A stretch of 64,000 bases of DNA, from the NCBI GenBank assembly GCA_902168205.1, contig CABHOK010000014.1, positions 372,001-436,000 on the forward strand, in the 5' to 3' direction. Shown in pieces: positions 27,141 through 35,581 of this stretch. The position numbers and the translations under genes were made by a program. The notes under the pieces were generated by a model. It was not told the origin of the DNA. It saw only the letters and a list, made by a program, of their open reading frames with translations, and did no database searches. Positions within the stretch are counted from its first letter, which is position 1. Every line of letters begins with the position of its first letter. Source of the DNA: an uncultured Chitinophaga sp. GTDB lineage: Bacteria; Bacteroidota; Bacteroidia; Cytophagales; Cyclobacteriaceae.

Positions 27141-27176
27141 AAGCCATCCTTGTAAAAAAGGATGGCTTTTTTATTT
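27141..27176 (+). terminator. Terminator after M1 copy 2
   Basis: A perfect 11-base stem (AAGCCATCCTT / AAGGATGGCTT) with a 6-base loop and a T-rich tail. It separates copy 2 from copy 3. Confidence 0.8.
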
Positions 27177-27214
27177 AATTAAACTGATCTTTCAGATAAA
27201 CTCATTAATCGACT

Positions 27215-29440
27215 ATGAAATCCCTTCGTATTATTTTACCGATGCTTTTACTGGCTGCATTCGCGCAGGCACAAGACTCACAGCAATGGAAAGGAAAATT
27301 TGAGCAGCTTGATGAACTGCTGCCTACACCAAACGAATATCGTACAGGTTCCGGTGAGCCAGGTGCCAAATACTGGCAGCAGCGTGCCGACTATACCATC
27401 GATGCAGAGATCGATGAACCAACCAATACATTAAAAGGTAAAGAAACCATTACCTACTATAACAACTCACCTGAAACGCTAAAGTATCTCTGGCTTCAGC
27501 TTGATCAGAACATCAACAAGAAAGGTAATGAAGATTTTGGAAGTTACTTTGGTCCTGTGCGCGATTCGATACCAACGCTGCACATGCAATACCTGACTCG
27601 TACACTGGAGTTTGAAGGCGGATATACTATACAATCTGTAACCGATAAGACCGGTAAAAATCTTCCGATCACCATCAACAATACCATGATGCGTATAGAC
27701 TTGCCTGTAGCTATAAAAACCGGTGAGAGCTATACCTTTAATGTAGCATGGTCGTACCCGATAACCGACAGAAGTAAATTTTTACTTTCACGCGAAGGCT
27801 ATGAGTATTTTCCGGAAGATAAAAACAGTACATACCTGATCGCCCACTGGTTTCCACGCATGTGCCAGTTCGATGATTACGAAGGCTGGCAGAACAAACA
27901 GTTTCAGCGTCTTGGAGAGTTTGCACTGGAGTTCGGTAACTATAAAATAAATATAACTGTTCCTGCCGATCACATCGTTGCCTCCACCGGAACATTACTC
28001 AATGCAAAAGAAGTTTTATCAGCAAAGGAACTCGAGCGATTTGAAAAAGCGAAAACGTCATTCGATAAACCCGTTGTAATTGTTACCGAAGAAGAAGCAC
28101 GCGCCAAAGAGAAGACACGCTCAACGGCTAAAAAAACATGGCGCTATCAAGCCGATAATGTCCGCGATGTAGCATTCTCTTCGTCACGTAAATTTATATG
28201 GGATGCACAGGCCGTAAAGCTTTCAACCAACACGGTGCTGGCCATGTCTTATTTCCCGAAAGAAGGCCTGCCGGTATGGTCTGAAGAATCTACCAAAGCA
28301 GTAAAGAATGCGTTGGAAGTATACTCGAAATATACTTTTGATTATCCTTACCCGGTGGCTATATCTGTAAACACAGCAAACCTGGGTATGGAGTTCCCGA
28401 TGATCAGCTTCAACGGTGGCAGACCACGCAACGGGCAAATGACGGAGAATGGTAAAGCCAGTATGATTGGTGTTATCGTTCACGAAGTAGGGCATAACTA
28501 CTTCCCGATGATTGTAAGCTCAGACGAACGCCAGTGGATGTGGATGGACGAAGGGTTGAATACATTTTTACAAACACGAACCGAGATGGAGCGTTATCCG
28601 AACTTCCATCACACTGTTCCGCAAGATATAGTGCCCTATATGAAAGGCGACAAAAGCGTGATGCGCCCGGTGATGAATACATCGGACAACGAAAGACTTA
28701 ACGCCTTCGGTGCCAACTACTATGAAAAACCGACAGTAGCCCTTACGTTGCTTCGCGAAACCATTATCGGTAAAGATCTTTTTGATAAAGCCTTTAAAGA
28801 ATATGCAAACCGCTGGATGTACAAGCATCCGCGCCCGGCAGACTTTTTCAGAATGATGGAAGAGGCAACGGCTGTTGATCTCGACTGGTTCTGGAGAGGG
28901 TGGTTCTTTACTACTGATAATGTAGATGTATCGGTAGAAGATGTTCAATGGTATAAACTTACTTCACAGCAACCGAACATCGAGAATAAAACGAAGAATG
29001 TAAAAGCTGGTGATCTCAACGCCAGCACATCCGGTAAATCTGTAACCGACTTCAGCCAGGGACCAAAACCGTTCACGATGTTGAATACACCGGATAAAGC
29101 ATACGGTGAATTCAGAAGTCGCATTGACGATAATGCTGTTCGTCAGAAACTCGAAGGTAAAAATATATACCAGGTAAAGTTCAAAAACAACGGTGGCCTG
29201 GTTACACCGCTCATTATCGAATGGACTTATAAAGATGGAACCAAAGAAACCGAATATATACCGGCAGAGATCTGGCGCACCAATGAGAATGAAGCCAGCA
29301 AGGTATTTATAAAAGACAAGGAAGTGACCAATGTAGCCTTCGATCCAACCGCAGCTCTTGCCGATGTAGACGAAAGCAACAACATTTTCCCGAGGAAGGT
29401 TACGGAATCAAAGTTCGATCAGTTCAAGAAAAATAAGTAA
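27215..29440 (+). CDS. Secreted M1-family metallopeptidase, copy 3
   Basis: A 741-residue paralogue with a signal peptide (ending FAQAQ), zinc site HEVGH at 423-427 and Glu446 (WMDEGLNTF). The exopeptidase loop is GMEFPMISFNGG, the most diverged of the three, where YPMIC has become FPMIS. Because a strong terminator precedes it, this copy probably has its own promoter, though I see no clear TAnnTTTG in the 38 bases before the ATG. It may therefore be regulated separately from copies 1 and 2. Confidence 0.9.
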   Translation: MKSLRIILPMLLLAAFAQAQDSQQWKGKFEQLDELLPTPNEYRTGSGEPGAKYWQQRADYTIDAEIDEPTNTLKGKETITYYNNSPETLKYLWLQLDQNINKKGNEDFGSYFGPVRDSIPTLHMQYLTRTLEFEGGYTIQSVTDKTGKNLPITINNTMMRIDLPVAIKTGESYTFNVAWSYPITDRSKFLLSREGYEYFPEDKNSTYLIAHWFPRMCQFDDYEGWQNKQFQRLGEFALEFGNYKINITVPADHIVASTGTLLNAKEVLSAKELERFEKAKTSFDKPVVIVTEEEARAKEKTRSTAKKTWRYQADNVRDVAFSSSRKFIWDAQAVKLSTNTVLAMSYFPKEGLPVWSEESTKAVKNALEVYSKYTFDYPYPVAISVNTANLGMEFPMISFNGGRPRNGQMTENGKASMIGVIVHEVGHNYFPMIVSSDERQWMWMDEGLNTFLQTRTEMERYPNFHHTVPQDIVPYMKGDKSVMRPVMNTSDNERLNAFGANYYEKPTVALTLLRETIIGKDLFDKAFKEYANRWMYKHPRPADFFRMMEEATAVDLDWFWRGWFFTTDNVDVSVEDVQWYKLTSQQPNIENKTKNVKAGDLNASTSGKSVTDFSQGPKPFTMLNTPDKAYGEFRSRIDDNAVRQKLEGKNIYQVKFKNNGGLVTPLIIEWTYKDGTKETEYIPAEIWRTNENEASKVFIKDKEVTNVAFDPTAALADVDESNNIFPRKVTESKFDQFKKNK

Positions 29441-29530
29441 CATCAATCTTTCCCGTAGTATATATCGAGTTACAGCAAGTATATGTAGCTCCGTATAGGC
29501 TGCGGGAATTTATTTATATACCCAACCCAA

Positions 29531-31471
29531 ATGAGATTAAAATTCGCCATATCCTTGTTACTTGCTGCCTGGCAACTGCAGGCACAGGTGGAGAAAAAAG
29601 AAGTGGGCAACCTGATCGTGGAAGGTGTACCCGAAATACCAGCTTCCGTGATTGAGCGTATGAACCAATACCAGAATACGCGCGGTGCAAGCTTTAGCGG
29701 CTGGAGCCCAGACGGAAAAACTATACTGATCAGTACACGCTTTGCAGAAACATCACAGATACATGTAGTTGATCATCCGGGAGGTGCGCGCAAGCAAATA
29801 ACATTCTTTAAAGAACCCGTTGGCGGAGCAAGCTATTGCCCGGATGCTTCGTACAAAGGCTTTATGTTTTCAAAAGATATAGGCGGCAATGAGTTTTCGC
29901 AGCTCTTCTGGTTTGATATCGCTACGGGTAAATATGAAATGATTTCCGATGGCGGGCGCTCTCAAAATTCCCTGAGTGCATGGTCTAATAAAGGCGATCA
30001 GTTCATTGTAGTGAGCACACGCAGAAATGGTAAAGATTACGATCTCTACCTGAGCAGCATGAAAAATCCGAAGGAAGCAAAATTGGTATTGCAACGCGAA
30101 GGTTCGTGGAGTGCACTAGATTGGTCGCCTGATGATAAAAAAGTTCTTGTCGCTAACTATATATCCGCTAACAAATCCTTCTTACACATTCTTGATTTGG
30201 AAAGCGGCAAGCTGGAGCAGATCAATCCTTCACAGGAAGAAATCGCTTACGGCAGTGCACTGTGGACTGCCGATGGCAAAGGTATATTTGTTGTGAATGA
30301 TCAGGGTGGCGAATTCAGTGTGTTGAAGTATTATGATATAGTTTCTAAAAAATTCACAGCAATAACTTCTTCTATACCCTGGGATGTAAACGGTATAGCC
30401 GTAAACAAGAATCGCAGCACACTGGTGTTCGATACAAACGAGAATGGTGTTGCCAGGCTATATCAGCTTAATACAGCTACCTTGAAATATACTGCTATAC
30501 CGGGTATACCTACCGGAGTTGTTGGCGGCATAGAATTTCATCCGGATGGAAAGCAACTCGGTCTGGTAATCAATACACCTCAAACACCGAGCGATGTTTT
30601 CTCCATCGACCTTGCTACGAACAAACTTACCCAATGGACCTTCAGTGAAGTGGGCGGATTAAATACGAGCACGTTTGTTGTGCCTTCCTTGGTTGAGTAT
30701 GAAACATTCGATAAAGTTGATGGCAAAGCGAGAAAGATACCGGCATTCTATTACAAGCCTGCAAGTGCTTCCGGAAAAATTCCGGTGATCATTAATATAC
30801 ATGGTGGTCCGGAAGGACAATCTGTGCCGGTGTTCAGTCCGTTCATAAGTTACCTTACCAATGAGTTGGGCATTGCTGTGCTTTCACCGAACGTGCGCGG
30901 ATCTTCCGGTTATGGTAAAACATTTTTAAAGCTCGACAACGGTTTCAAGCGCGAAGAATCTGTCAAGGATATAGGTGCATTGCTCGACTGGATCGCGAAG
31001 CAACCGGAGCTTGATGCATCGCGTGTCGCCGTTTGGGGCGGATCGTACGGAGGGTATATGGTGCTGGCCTCGATGACTAACTTTAACGACCGCATCAAGT
31101 GTGGTATCGATGTTGTCGGCATCAGTAACTTTGTAACATTTTTACAAAACACGGAAGATTATCGTAAAGATTTGCGCAGAGTAGAGTATGGTGACGAGCG
31201 CGATCCGAAGATGAAAGAGTATCTGCTCAAGATCTCACCAGCCAACAATGTTGACAAGATTACCAAGCCGCTATTTATAATACAGGGTCTGAACGACCCG
31301 CGCGTTCCGGCTTCCGAGTCTGAGCAGATGAAACAGAACATGCGAAATAAAGGTCGCAACGTATGGTATATGCTCGCGAAAGATGAAGGGCATGGCTTTC
31401 GCAAGAAACCCAACGTTGACTATATGCAATGGAGCGTTGTGATGTTCCTGCAGCAGAATTTACTGAAGTAA
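29531..31471 (+). CDS. Secreted S9-family serine peptidase
   Basis: A 646-residue prolyl-oligopeptidase-type enzyme with a signal peptide (ending QLQAQ, residue 19), an N-terminal beta-propeller (about 45-380; FSGWSPDGKTILIS and LDWSPDDKKVLVAN are propeller repeats) and a C-terminal alpha/beta-hydrolase domain. The catalytic triad is readable as Ser505 (WGGSYGGYM), Asp589 (GLNDPRVP) and His621 (DEGHGF). It resembles dipeptidyl or acylaminoacyl peptidases. It closes the exported peptidase block 90 bases after M1 copy 3, suggesting joint breakdown of peptides. Confidence 0.9.
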   Translation: MRLKFAISLLLAAWQLQAQVEKKEVGNLIVEGVPEIPASVIERMNQYQNTRGASFSGWSPDGKTILISTRFAETSQIHVVDHPGGARKQITFFKEPVGGASYCPDASYKGFMFSKDIGGNEFSQLFWFDIATGKYEMISDGGRSQNSLSAWSNKGDQFIVVSTRRNGKDYDLYLSSMKNPKEAKLVLQREGSWSALDWSPDDKKVLVANYISANKSFLHILDLESGKLEQINPSQEEIAYGSALWTADGKGIFVVNDQGGEFSVLKYYDIVSKKFTAITSSIPWDVNGIAVNKNRSTLVFDTNENGVARLYQLNTATLKYTAIPGIPTGVVGGIEFHPDGKQLGLVINTPQTPSDVFSIDLATNKLTQWTFSEVGGLNTSTFVVPSLVEYETFDKVDGKARKIPAFYYKPASASGKIPVIINIHGGPEGQSVPVFSPFISYLTNELGIAVLSPNVRGSSGYGKTFLKLDNGFKREESVKDIGALLDWIAKQPELDASRVAVWGGSYGGYMVLASMTNFNDRIKCGIDVVGISNFVTFLQNTEDYRKDLRRVEYGDERDPKMKEYLLKISPANNVDKITKPLFIIQGLNDPRVPASESEQMKQNMRNKGRNVWYMLAKDEGHGFRKKPNVDYMQWSVVMFLQQNLLK

Positions 31472-31493
31472 AAAATCTTCTATTTTATAGTCG

Positions 31494-31533
31494 GGAATGT
31501 CGAAGTAAGAAATGTTTACTTTTTCGACATTCC
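31494..31533 (+). terminator. Terminator after the S9 peptidase
   Basis: An 11-base perfect stem (GGAATGTCGAA / TTCGACATTCC, 31494-31504 and 31523-31533), extended inwards by GTAA/TTAC across a small bulge. It lies 22 bases after the stop codon. A short T-rich stretch (TTCTTTA) follows. Confidence 0.65.
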
Positions 31534-31537
31534 TTCT

Positions 31538-31666
31538 TTAGAGCTGTCTCAAAACATACTCTACCGGCCTGATAGTATTCATTTCCATAGGTGTGTGATA
31601 ACGCATATAATGCGGTTTAATGTCACGATTCAGCAATTGATAGGTTTTGTTTTTAAATCTGACGTC
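31538..31666 (-). pseudogene. Relic of a transposase-like 3' end with an IS-end-like sequence
   Basis: On the minus strand a 42-codon open stretch, without a start codon and bounded upstream by an in-frame stop, ends ...NTIRPVEYVLRQL-stop. Its middle, KPHYMRYHTPMEMN, resembles the RPHxxLxxxTPxE region near the C-terminus of IS3-type transposases. The last codons coincide with GAGCTGTCTCAAAAC (31541-31555, plus strand), similar to the terminal inverted repeats of several insertion sequences. No partner end or rest of a transposase is found in the gap 31472-31784. It looks like the remaining right end of a decayed element, but the match is short. Confidence 0.4.
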
Positions 31667-31727
31667 TTATATTTACACCTTAGCGCGGTTCAGAAGGGTC
31701 TTGTAGACCAAAATTTTTTTGACTGAT

Positions 31728-31735
31728 TATCTTTG
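31728..31735 (+). promoter_or_regulatory. Promoter -7 box for the M23 peptidase gene
   Basis: TATCTTTG at 31728-31735, an exact match to TAnnTTTG, about 50 bases before the ATG at 31785. A TTG lies 24 bases upstream, longer than usual spacing. The leader holds a small GC stem (GCCC TCT GGGC) followed by A residues. Confidence 0.5.
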
Positions 31736-31784
31736 CCGCTCATATTTTTTAACCCACGCCCTCTGGGCAAAAAATGATTAAAAC

Positions 31785-33068
31785 ATGCAAAGACGCTGGT
31801 TAAGTTTTTTTGGCATCGCCTTGATGATCGTAGCAGTAGTATTCGTGAACCGCTACTATCTCCCCTCTCTCACGGAACAAGAAGCTTCCTCTGACTCAGT
31901 AAGCTTCGATATCAAAATCAAAGAACCAAGCGTGCTGTATGGCATGGTGGTGGATGACTTCCTGGTAATTGAAGACAAAGTAAAACGCAACGAACGTCTT
32001 GGTGACATCCTCGAGGCTTACAATGTACCCGCTAAACTTATCAACCAGGTATCACAACTTTCGCGCAACGTATTTGATGCACGCAAAATAGCCGCCAACA
32101 AGAAATATACTTTGATCTGCGACCAGGATTCCCTGAAGACAGCCAAAGCGCTGGTATACGAGCCGAACCCGATCGACTATATCATTTTCCGTTTTGAAGA
32201 TTCACTTACCGTAGATGTTTGCAAACGTGATGTTATCACTGTTGAGAAAAGCATTGCCGGTGAGATTCGTTCCAACCTTTCTGAAACCATCGAAGAGCTT
32301 GGCATATCACACGAGCTTACCAATAAATTTGTTGATATTTTCGGCTGGCAGGTAGACTTCCAGCGTCTGCAAAAAGGCGACAAATTCAAACTGATTTACG
32401 AAGAGAGCCAGGTAGAAGGTGTTACGGTTAGCATCAACCAGATCAAAGCTATATACTTTGAACATTTCGGGAGCCCATACTATGCATTCCCGTTCGATCA
32501 GGGCGAAGGCATGAACTACTACGATGCTGAAGGCAAAAGCCTGCGCAAAGCCCTGCTGAAATATCCGATCGAATTTACACGCATCAGCTCACGCTACACC
32601 ATGAGCCGTTTCCACCCGGTACAAAAGAGATGGAAAGCTCACCTGGGCACAGACTTCGCTGCTCCTACCGGTACCCCTATACGCTCGGTGGGCGATGGTA
32701 CTGTGGAAGAGGCACAGTATAAATCCAACAACGGTAATTATGTAAAGATCCGCCACAACGGCACCTATACAACACAATATCTTCACATGTCGCGTATTGC
32801 AGATGGCGTTCGTGCCGGCACACGTGTTCGTCAAGGTCAAACCATTGGTTATGTAGGGAGTACCGGACTTGCTACTGGTCCGCACCTGTGCTACCGCTTC
32901 TGGAAGAATGGTGTTCAGGTAGATGCATTAAAAGCAGACCTGCCTCCATCAGAGCCTATTCAGAAAAGCCACATGGCGGCCTTCGAAACTGTTAAGGGCG
33001 ACCTGACCAAGAAACTTGATAGCATAGCTTTCCCGGAGCAACGCCAGGAGCCTATCGCATCCATTTAA
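31785..33068 (+). CDS. M23-family peptidoglycan metallopeptidase
   Basis: A 427-residue envelope protein with one N-terminal membrane anchor (about 5-26), an adaptor region with an OapA/LysM-like part (about 60-160) and a C-terminal LytM domain (about 275-400). The zinc ligands His286 and Asp290 (HLGTD) and His334 (YLHMSR) are present. The usual HxH motif is HLC: His367 is kept but the second His is Cys369. Cys can also bind zinc, and I recall the form TGPHxCxRFW in related Bacteroidota proteins, so an active endopeptidase is still likely. It may cut cross-links for cell-wall growth. Confidence 0.88.
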   Translation: MQRRWLSFFGIALMIVAVVFVNRYYLPSLTEQEASSDSVSFDIKIKEPSVLYGMVVDDFLVIEDKVKRNERLGDILEAYNVPAKLINQVSQLSRNVFDARKIAANKKYTLICDQDSLKTAKALVYEPNPIDYIIFRFEDSLTVDVCKRDVITVEKSIAGEIRSNLSETIEELGISHELTNKFVDIFGWQVDFQRLQKGDKFKLIYEESQVEGVTVSINQIKAIYFEHFGSPYYAFPFDQGEGMNYYDAEGKSLRKALLKYPIEFTRISSRYTMSRFHPVQKRWKAHLGTDFAAPTGTPIRSVGDGTVEEAQYKSNNGNYVKIRHNGTYTTQYLHMSRIADGVRAGTRVRQGQTIGYVGSTGLATGPHLCYRFWKNGVQVDALKADLPPSEPIQKSHMAAFETVKGDLTKKLDSIAFPEQRQEPIASI

Positions 33069-33089
33069 CTTATATTTAATAATCTTATT

Positions 33090-33172
33090 CAACGCTTTCG
33101 TTGAAGATGTAGTTTTCTCTGACGTTTTTTGTCAGAGAAGCGGAGCGATCCCTCATCTTCAATGAAGCGTTG
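33090..33172. promoter_or_regulatory. Long nested hairpin covering the patatin-gene start codon
   Basis: An outer stem pairs 33090-33109 with 33154-33172 (20 against 19 bases, with one bulge and one G/A-type mismatch). An inner perfect 9-base stem pairs TTCTCTGAC (33115-33123) with GTCAGAGAA (33131-33139). The ATG at 33162-33164 of the following gene lies within the right arm of the outer stem. In RNA this would hide the start codon, so translational control is possible. It could alternatively act as terminator for the M23 gene (TTTTTT in the inner loop). Confidence 0.6.
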
Positions 33173-35465
33173 TTTTTTTATACTCCTTTTACTCCTACCC
33201 TCCTGCCTGACATTTGCGCAGAAGGTAGGACTTGTATTGAGCGGAGGTGGAGCTAAAGGCATTGCACATGTTGGTGTTCTGAAGGCGCTGGAAGAAAACG
33301 AGATTCCCATCGACTACATTGTAGGCACTTCCATGGGTGGCATCATCGGAGGTTGCTATGCCGGGGGAATGAGTCCCGAGCAGATCGAACACATGATACT
33401 CTCACCGGAGTTTCTCGGATGGGTAAACGGTTCGCCCGAACAAGGCTTCAACTACTTCTACTATAAGAATGACGTCACACCTACATTCTTAAAGCTCACA
33501 CTCGATCTTGACTCAACGCTTAACTTTCAATTCAACACCAGTCTTGCCAAAGATGTATCGCTAAACTTTGCGCTGGCCGATCGCATGGCACAAGCCTCTG
33601 TTATATCGAAGAATAACTTCGACAGTCTCTTTGTACCGTTGCGTGTTATTGCAGCCGACATCTTCACACAAAATGAAGTAGTACTATCCAAAGGATCGCT
33701 GAGTGATGCGCTCCGTGCCACCCAAACCGTGCCGTTCTTTTACAACCCTATTCGGGTAGATGGAAAGTATCTCTTCGATGGCGGGGTATATAATAACTTT
33801 CCTGTAGATATAGCACAGCGCGACTTCAAGCCCGATGTAATTATAGGGGTAAATGTATCTACCAAGATCTTTGATGAATATCCGTATGATAATGACGACA
33901 AGCTGATATCGCGATCGCTTCTTTTTATGCTGATGGATAAATCTGATCCGTCTATGATCGGAGACAGCGGTATTTTTATTCAGCCCAACCTGAAGGGATT
34001 TACTTCTTTCGATTTTGCCAAAGCAAAAAATCTTATCGACAGCGGGTATACACAAACCCTGCGGCAAATTGAGGAACTGAAAAGCAAAATTGCCAAACGA
34101 AATACATGCGAGGCTGTAGCCGAAAAGCGAAATGCCTTTAACAACAGAAGTGTGCCGATAGAGTTTGACAGACTCGCCTTTAAAGGTTTTAATTCATCGC
34201 AGCGAGCCTATATCCGCAAGCTTTTCAAAGTACATCCGGGATCTGCCAAACCTTTATTCTATAGCGATATAAAGAAAGGATACTTCAAGCTGGTGGCAGA
34301 GGATTACTTCTCGAATGTATATCCGGGTATACTATACGACAGCACCACAAAGAAATTTAACTTTCAACTTTCGCGCAGACCGCAGCAAAATTTCCAGGTT
34401 GATTTTGGTGGTGTTATCGCTTCGCGCGATATCAGCAATATATTTCTCGGGCTTAATTACTATCACTTCGGGCGCACACTCAAGCATTACTATACCGCTT
34501 TTCAAACTGGAAGTTTCTATAAATCGGGGATTGCTGAAGTGCGGATCGACTATCCAAACCAGCTATATATAGAACCTTTTGTAGAGTATAACAATTGGAA
34601 CTACTTCGAGAATGGCGACCTGTTGAAAGATGTATCGTCTACCACCACACCTACGGTACTCTCGCGCATCAACCGCAAGTTCGGGGTACATATAGGTATG
34701 CCTATCAAGGAATTCTTCAAATGTACCGTAGGCATCGAAGGCTTCAACAACACTGACCGCTATGTTAACGGAGATATATTTATCAGCACGGATACGTTAG
34801 ACCTTGAGCGCATCAAAGGTTTTAAAGCCGGCTTTACTTTCTCGGCCAACACATTAAATCGGAAGCAGTATGCATCCAGCGGCAAAGCTTATTCATTAAC
34901 GGGCGATTACTTCAACCTGTCGGAGTCCTATACTCCCGGCAACACCTCTATACACGAGGGCAAGATGAAGTTCTATCACAAGTGGTTTCGCGTACGTGCC
35001 AGTGCCGAGCAGTACTTTAATGCAGGCTGGTTTCATACCGGCTACGTAGCGGAAGCCGTGTTCTCCAATCAACCCTTCTTCCGTAATTACTTTGGTACCA
35101 TCATCAATACCCCGGCCTTCCTGCCACTACAGGATAGCAGAACGTTGATCCTTGAGAACTTCCGATCGTTCAATTATGTAGCCGGGGGTATACGCAATAT
35201 CTTCACACTGCGCACGCGTGTAGATTTTCGCCTGGAGGGATACTTGTTTAAACCCTTTGATTATATAAAGGAGGGCAGCAACCAGGAAGCCTATATTAGC
35301 CGCGATATAAAATCGTTGTTCTTTGCCGGGTCTGCAGGCTTTGTATACCATGCTCCTATAGGACCGGTGAGCCTGAGTATTAACTATTACGATGATGATG
35401 AGAACCAGTTGGGTGTACTGTTGCATGTGGGATTTCTTCTGTACAACCGGCACTCGCTGGAGTAA
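33162..35465 (+). CDS. Patatin-like phospholipase fused to an outer-membrane barrel (type Vd)
   Basis: A 767-residue protein with a signal peptide (MKRCFFILLLLLPSCLTFAQ) and a patatin domain (about 22-300): GGGAKGIAHVGVL forms the oxyanion hole, GTSMGG contains the nucleophile Ser57, and Asp206 lies in FDGGVYNNFP. A POTRA-like segment (about 335-390) and a beta-barrel of Omp85 type (about 400-767) follow. This is the order of type Vd autotransporters such as PlpD, in which a lipase is carried to the cell surface. The ATG at 33162 is preferred; upstream there is only a TTG 33 bases away. The barrel is followed by a last strand ending LLYNRHSLE. Confidence 0.88.
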   Translation: MKRCFFILLLLLPSCLTFAQKVGLVLSGGGAKGIAHVGVLKALEENEIPIDYIVGTSMGGIIGGCYAGGMSPEQIEHMILSPEFLGWVNGSPEQGFNYFYYKNDVTPTFLKLTLDLDSTLNFQFNTSLAKDVSLNFALADRMAQASVISKNNFDSLFVPLRVIAADIFTQNEVVLSKGSLSDALRATQTVPFFYNPIRVDGKYLFDGGVYNNFPVDIAQRDFKPDVIIGVNVSTKIFDEYPYDNDDKLISRSLLFMLMDKSDPSMIGDSGIFIQPNLKGFTSFDFAKAKNLIDSGYTQTLRQIEELKSKIAKRNTCEAVAEKRNAFNNRSVPIEFDRLAFKGFNSSQRAYIRKLFKVHPGSAKPLFYSDIKKGYFKLVAEDYFSNVYPGILYDSTTKKFNFQLSRRPQQNFQVDFGGVIASRDISNIFLGLNYYHFGRTLKHYYTAFQTGSFYKSGIAEVRIDYPNQLYIEPFVEYNNWNYFENGDLLKDVSSTTTPTVLSRINRKFGVHIGMPIKEFFKCTVGIEGFNNTDRYVNGDIFISTDTLDLERIKGFKAGFTFSANTLNRKQYASSGKAYSLTGDYFNLSESYTPGNTSIHEGKMKFYHKWFRVRASAEQYFNAGWFHTGYVAEAVFSNQPFFRNYFGTIINTPAFLPLQDSRTLILENFRSFNYVAGGIRNIFTLRTRVDFRLEGYLFKPFDYIKEGSNQEAYISRDIKSLFFAGSAGFVYHAPIGPVSLSINYYDDDENQLGVLLHVGFLLYNRHSLE

Positions 35466-35581
35466 AAGTTTAACAGTCCATTTACCTTTCGTTATTACTC
35501 ATTCGTCTTTTTACCAGTCGATTCGACTTCATTATAAAATTTTTAGCTATGTTTAAAGTTCAATTTAACAGGCGCTCTGGC

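Noticed and set aside
29450-29508. Inverted repeat TTCCCGTAG / CTGCGGGAA between M1 copy 3 and the S9 gene as terminator
   Set aside because: The loop is 41 bases and one pair is G-T, so stability is doubtful.
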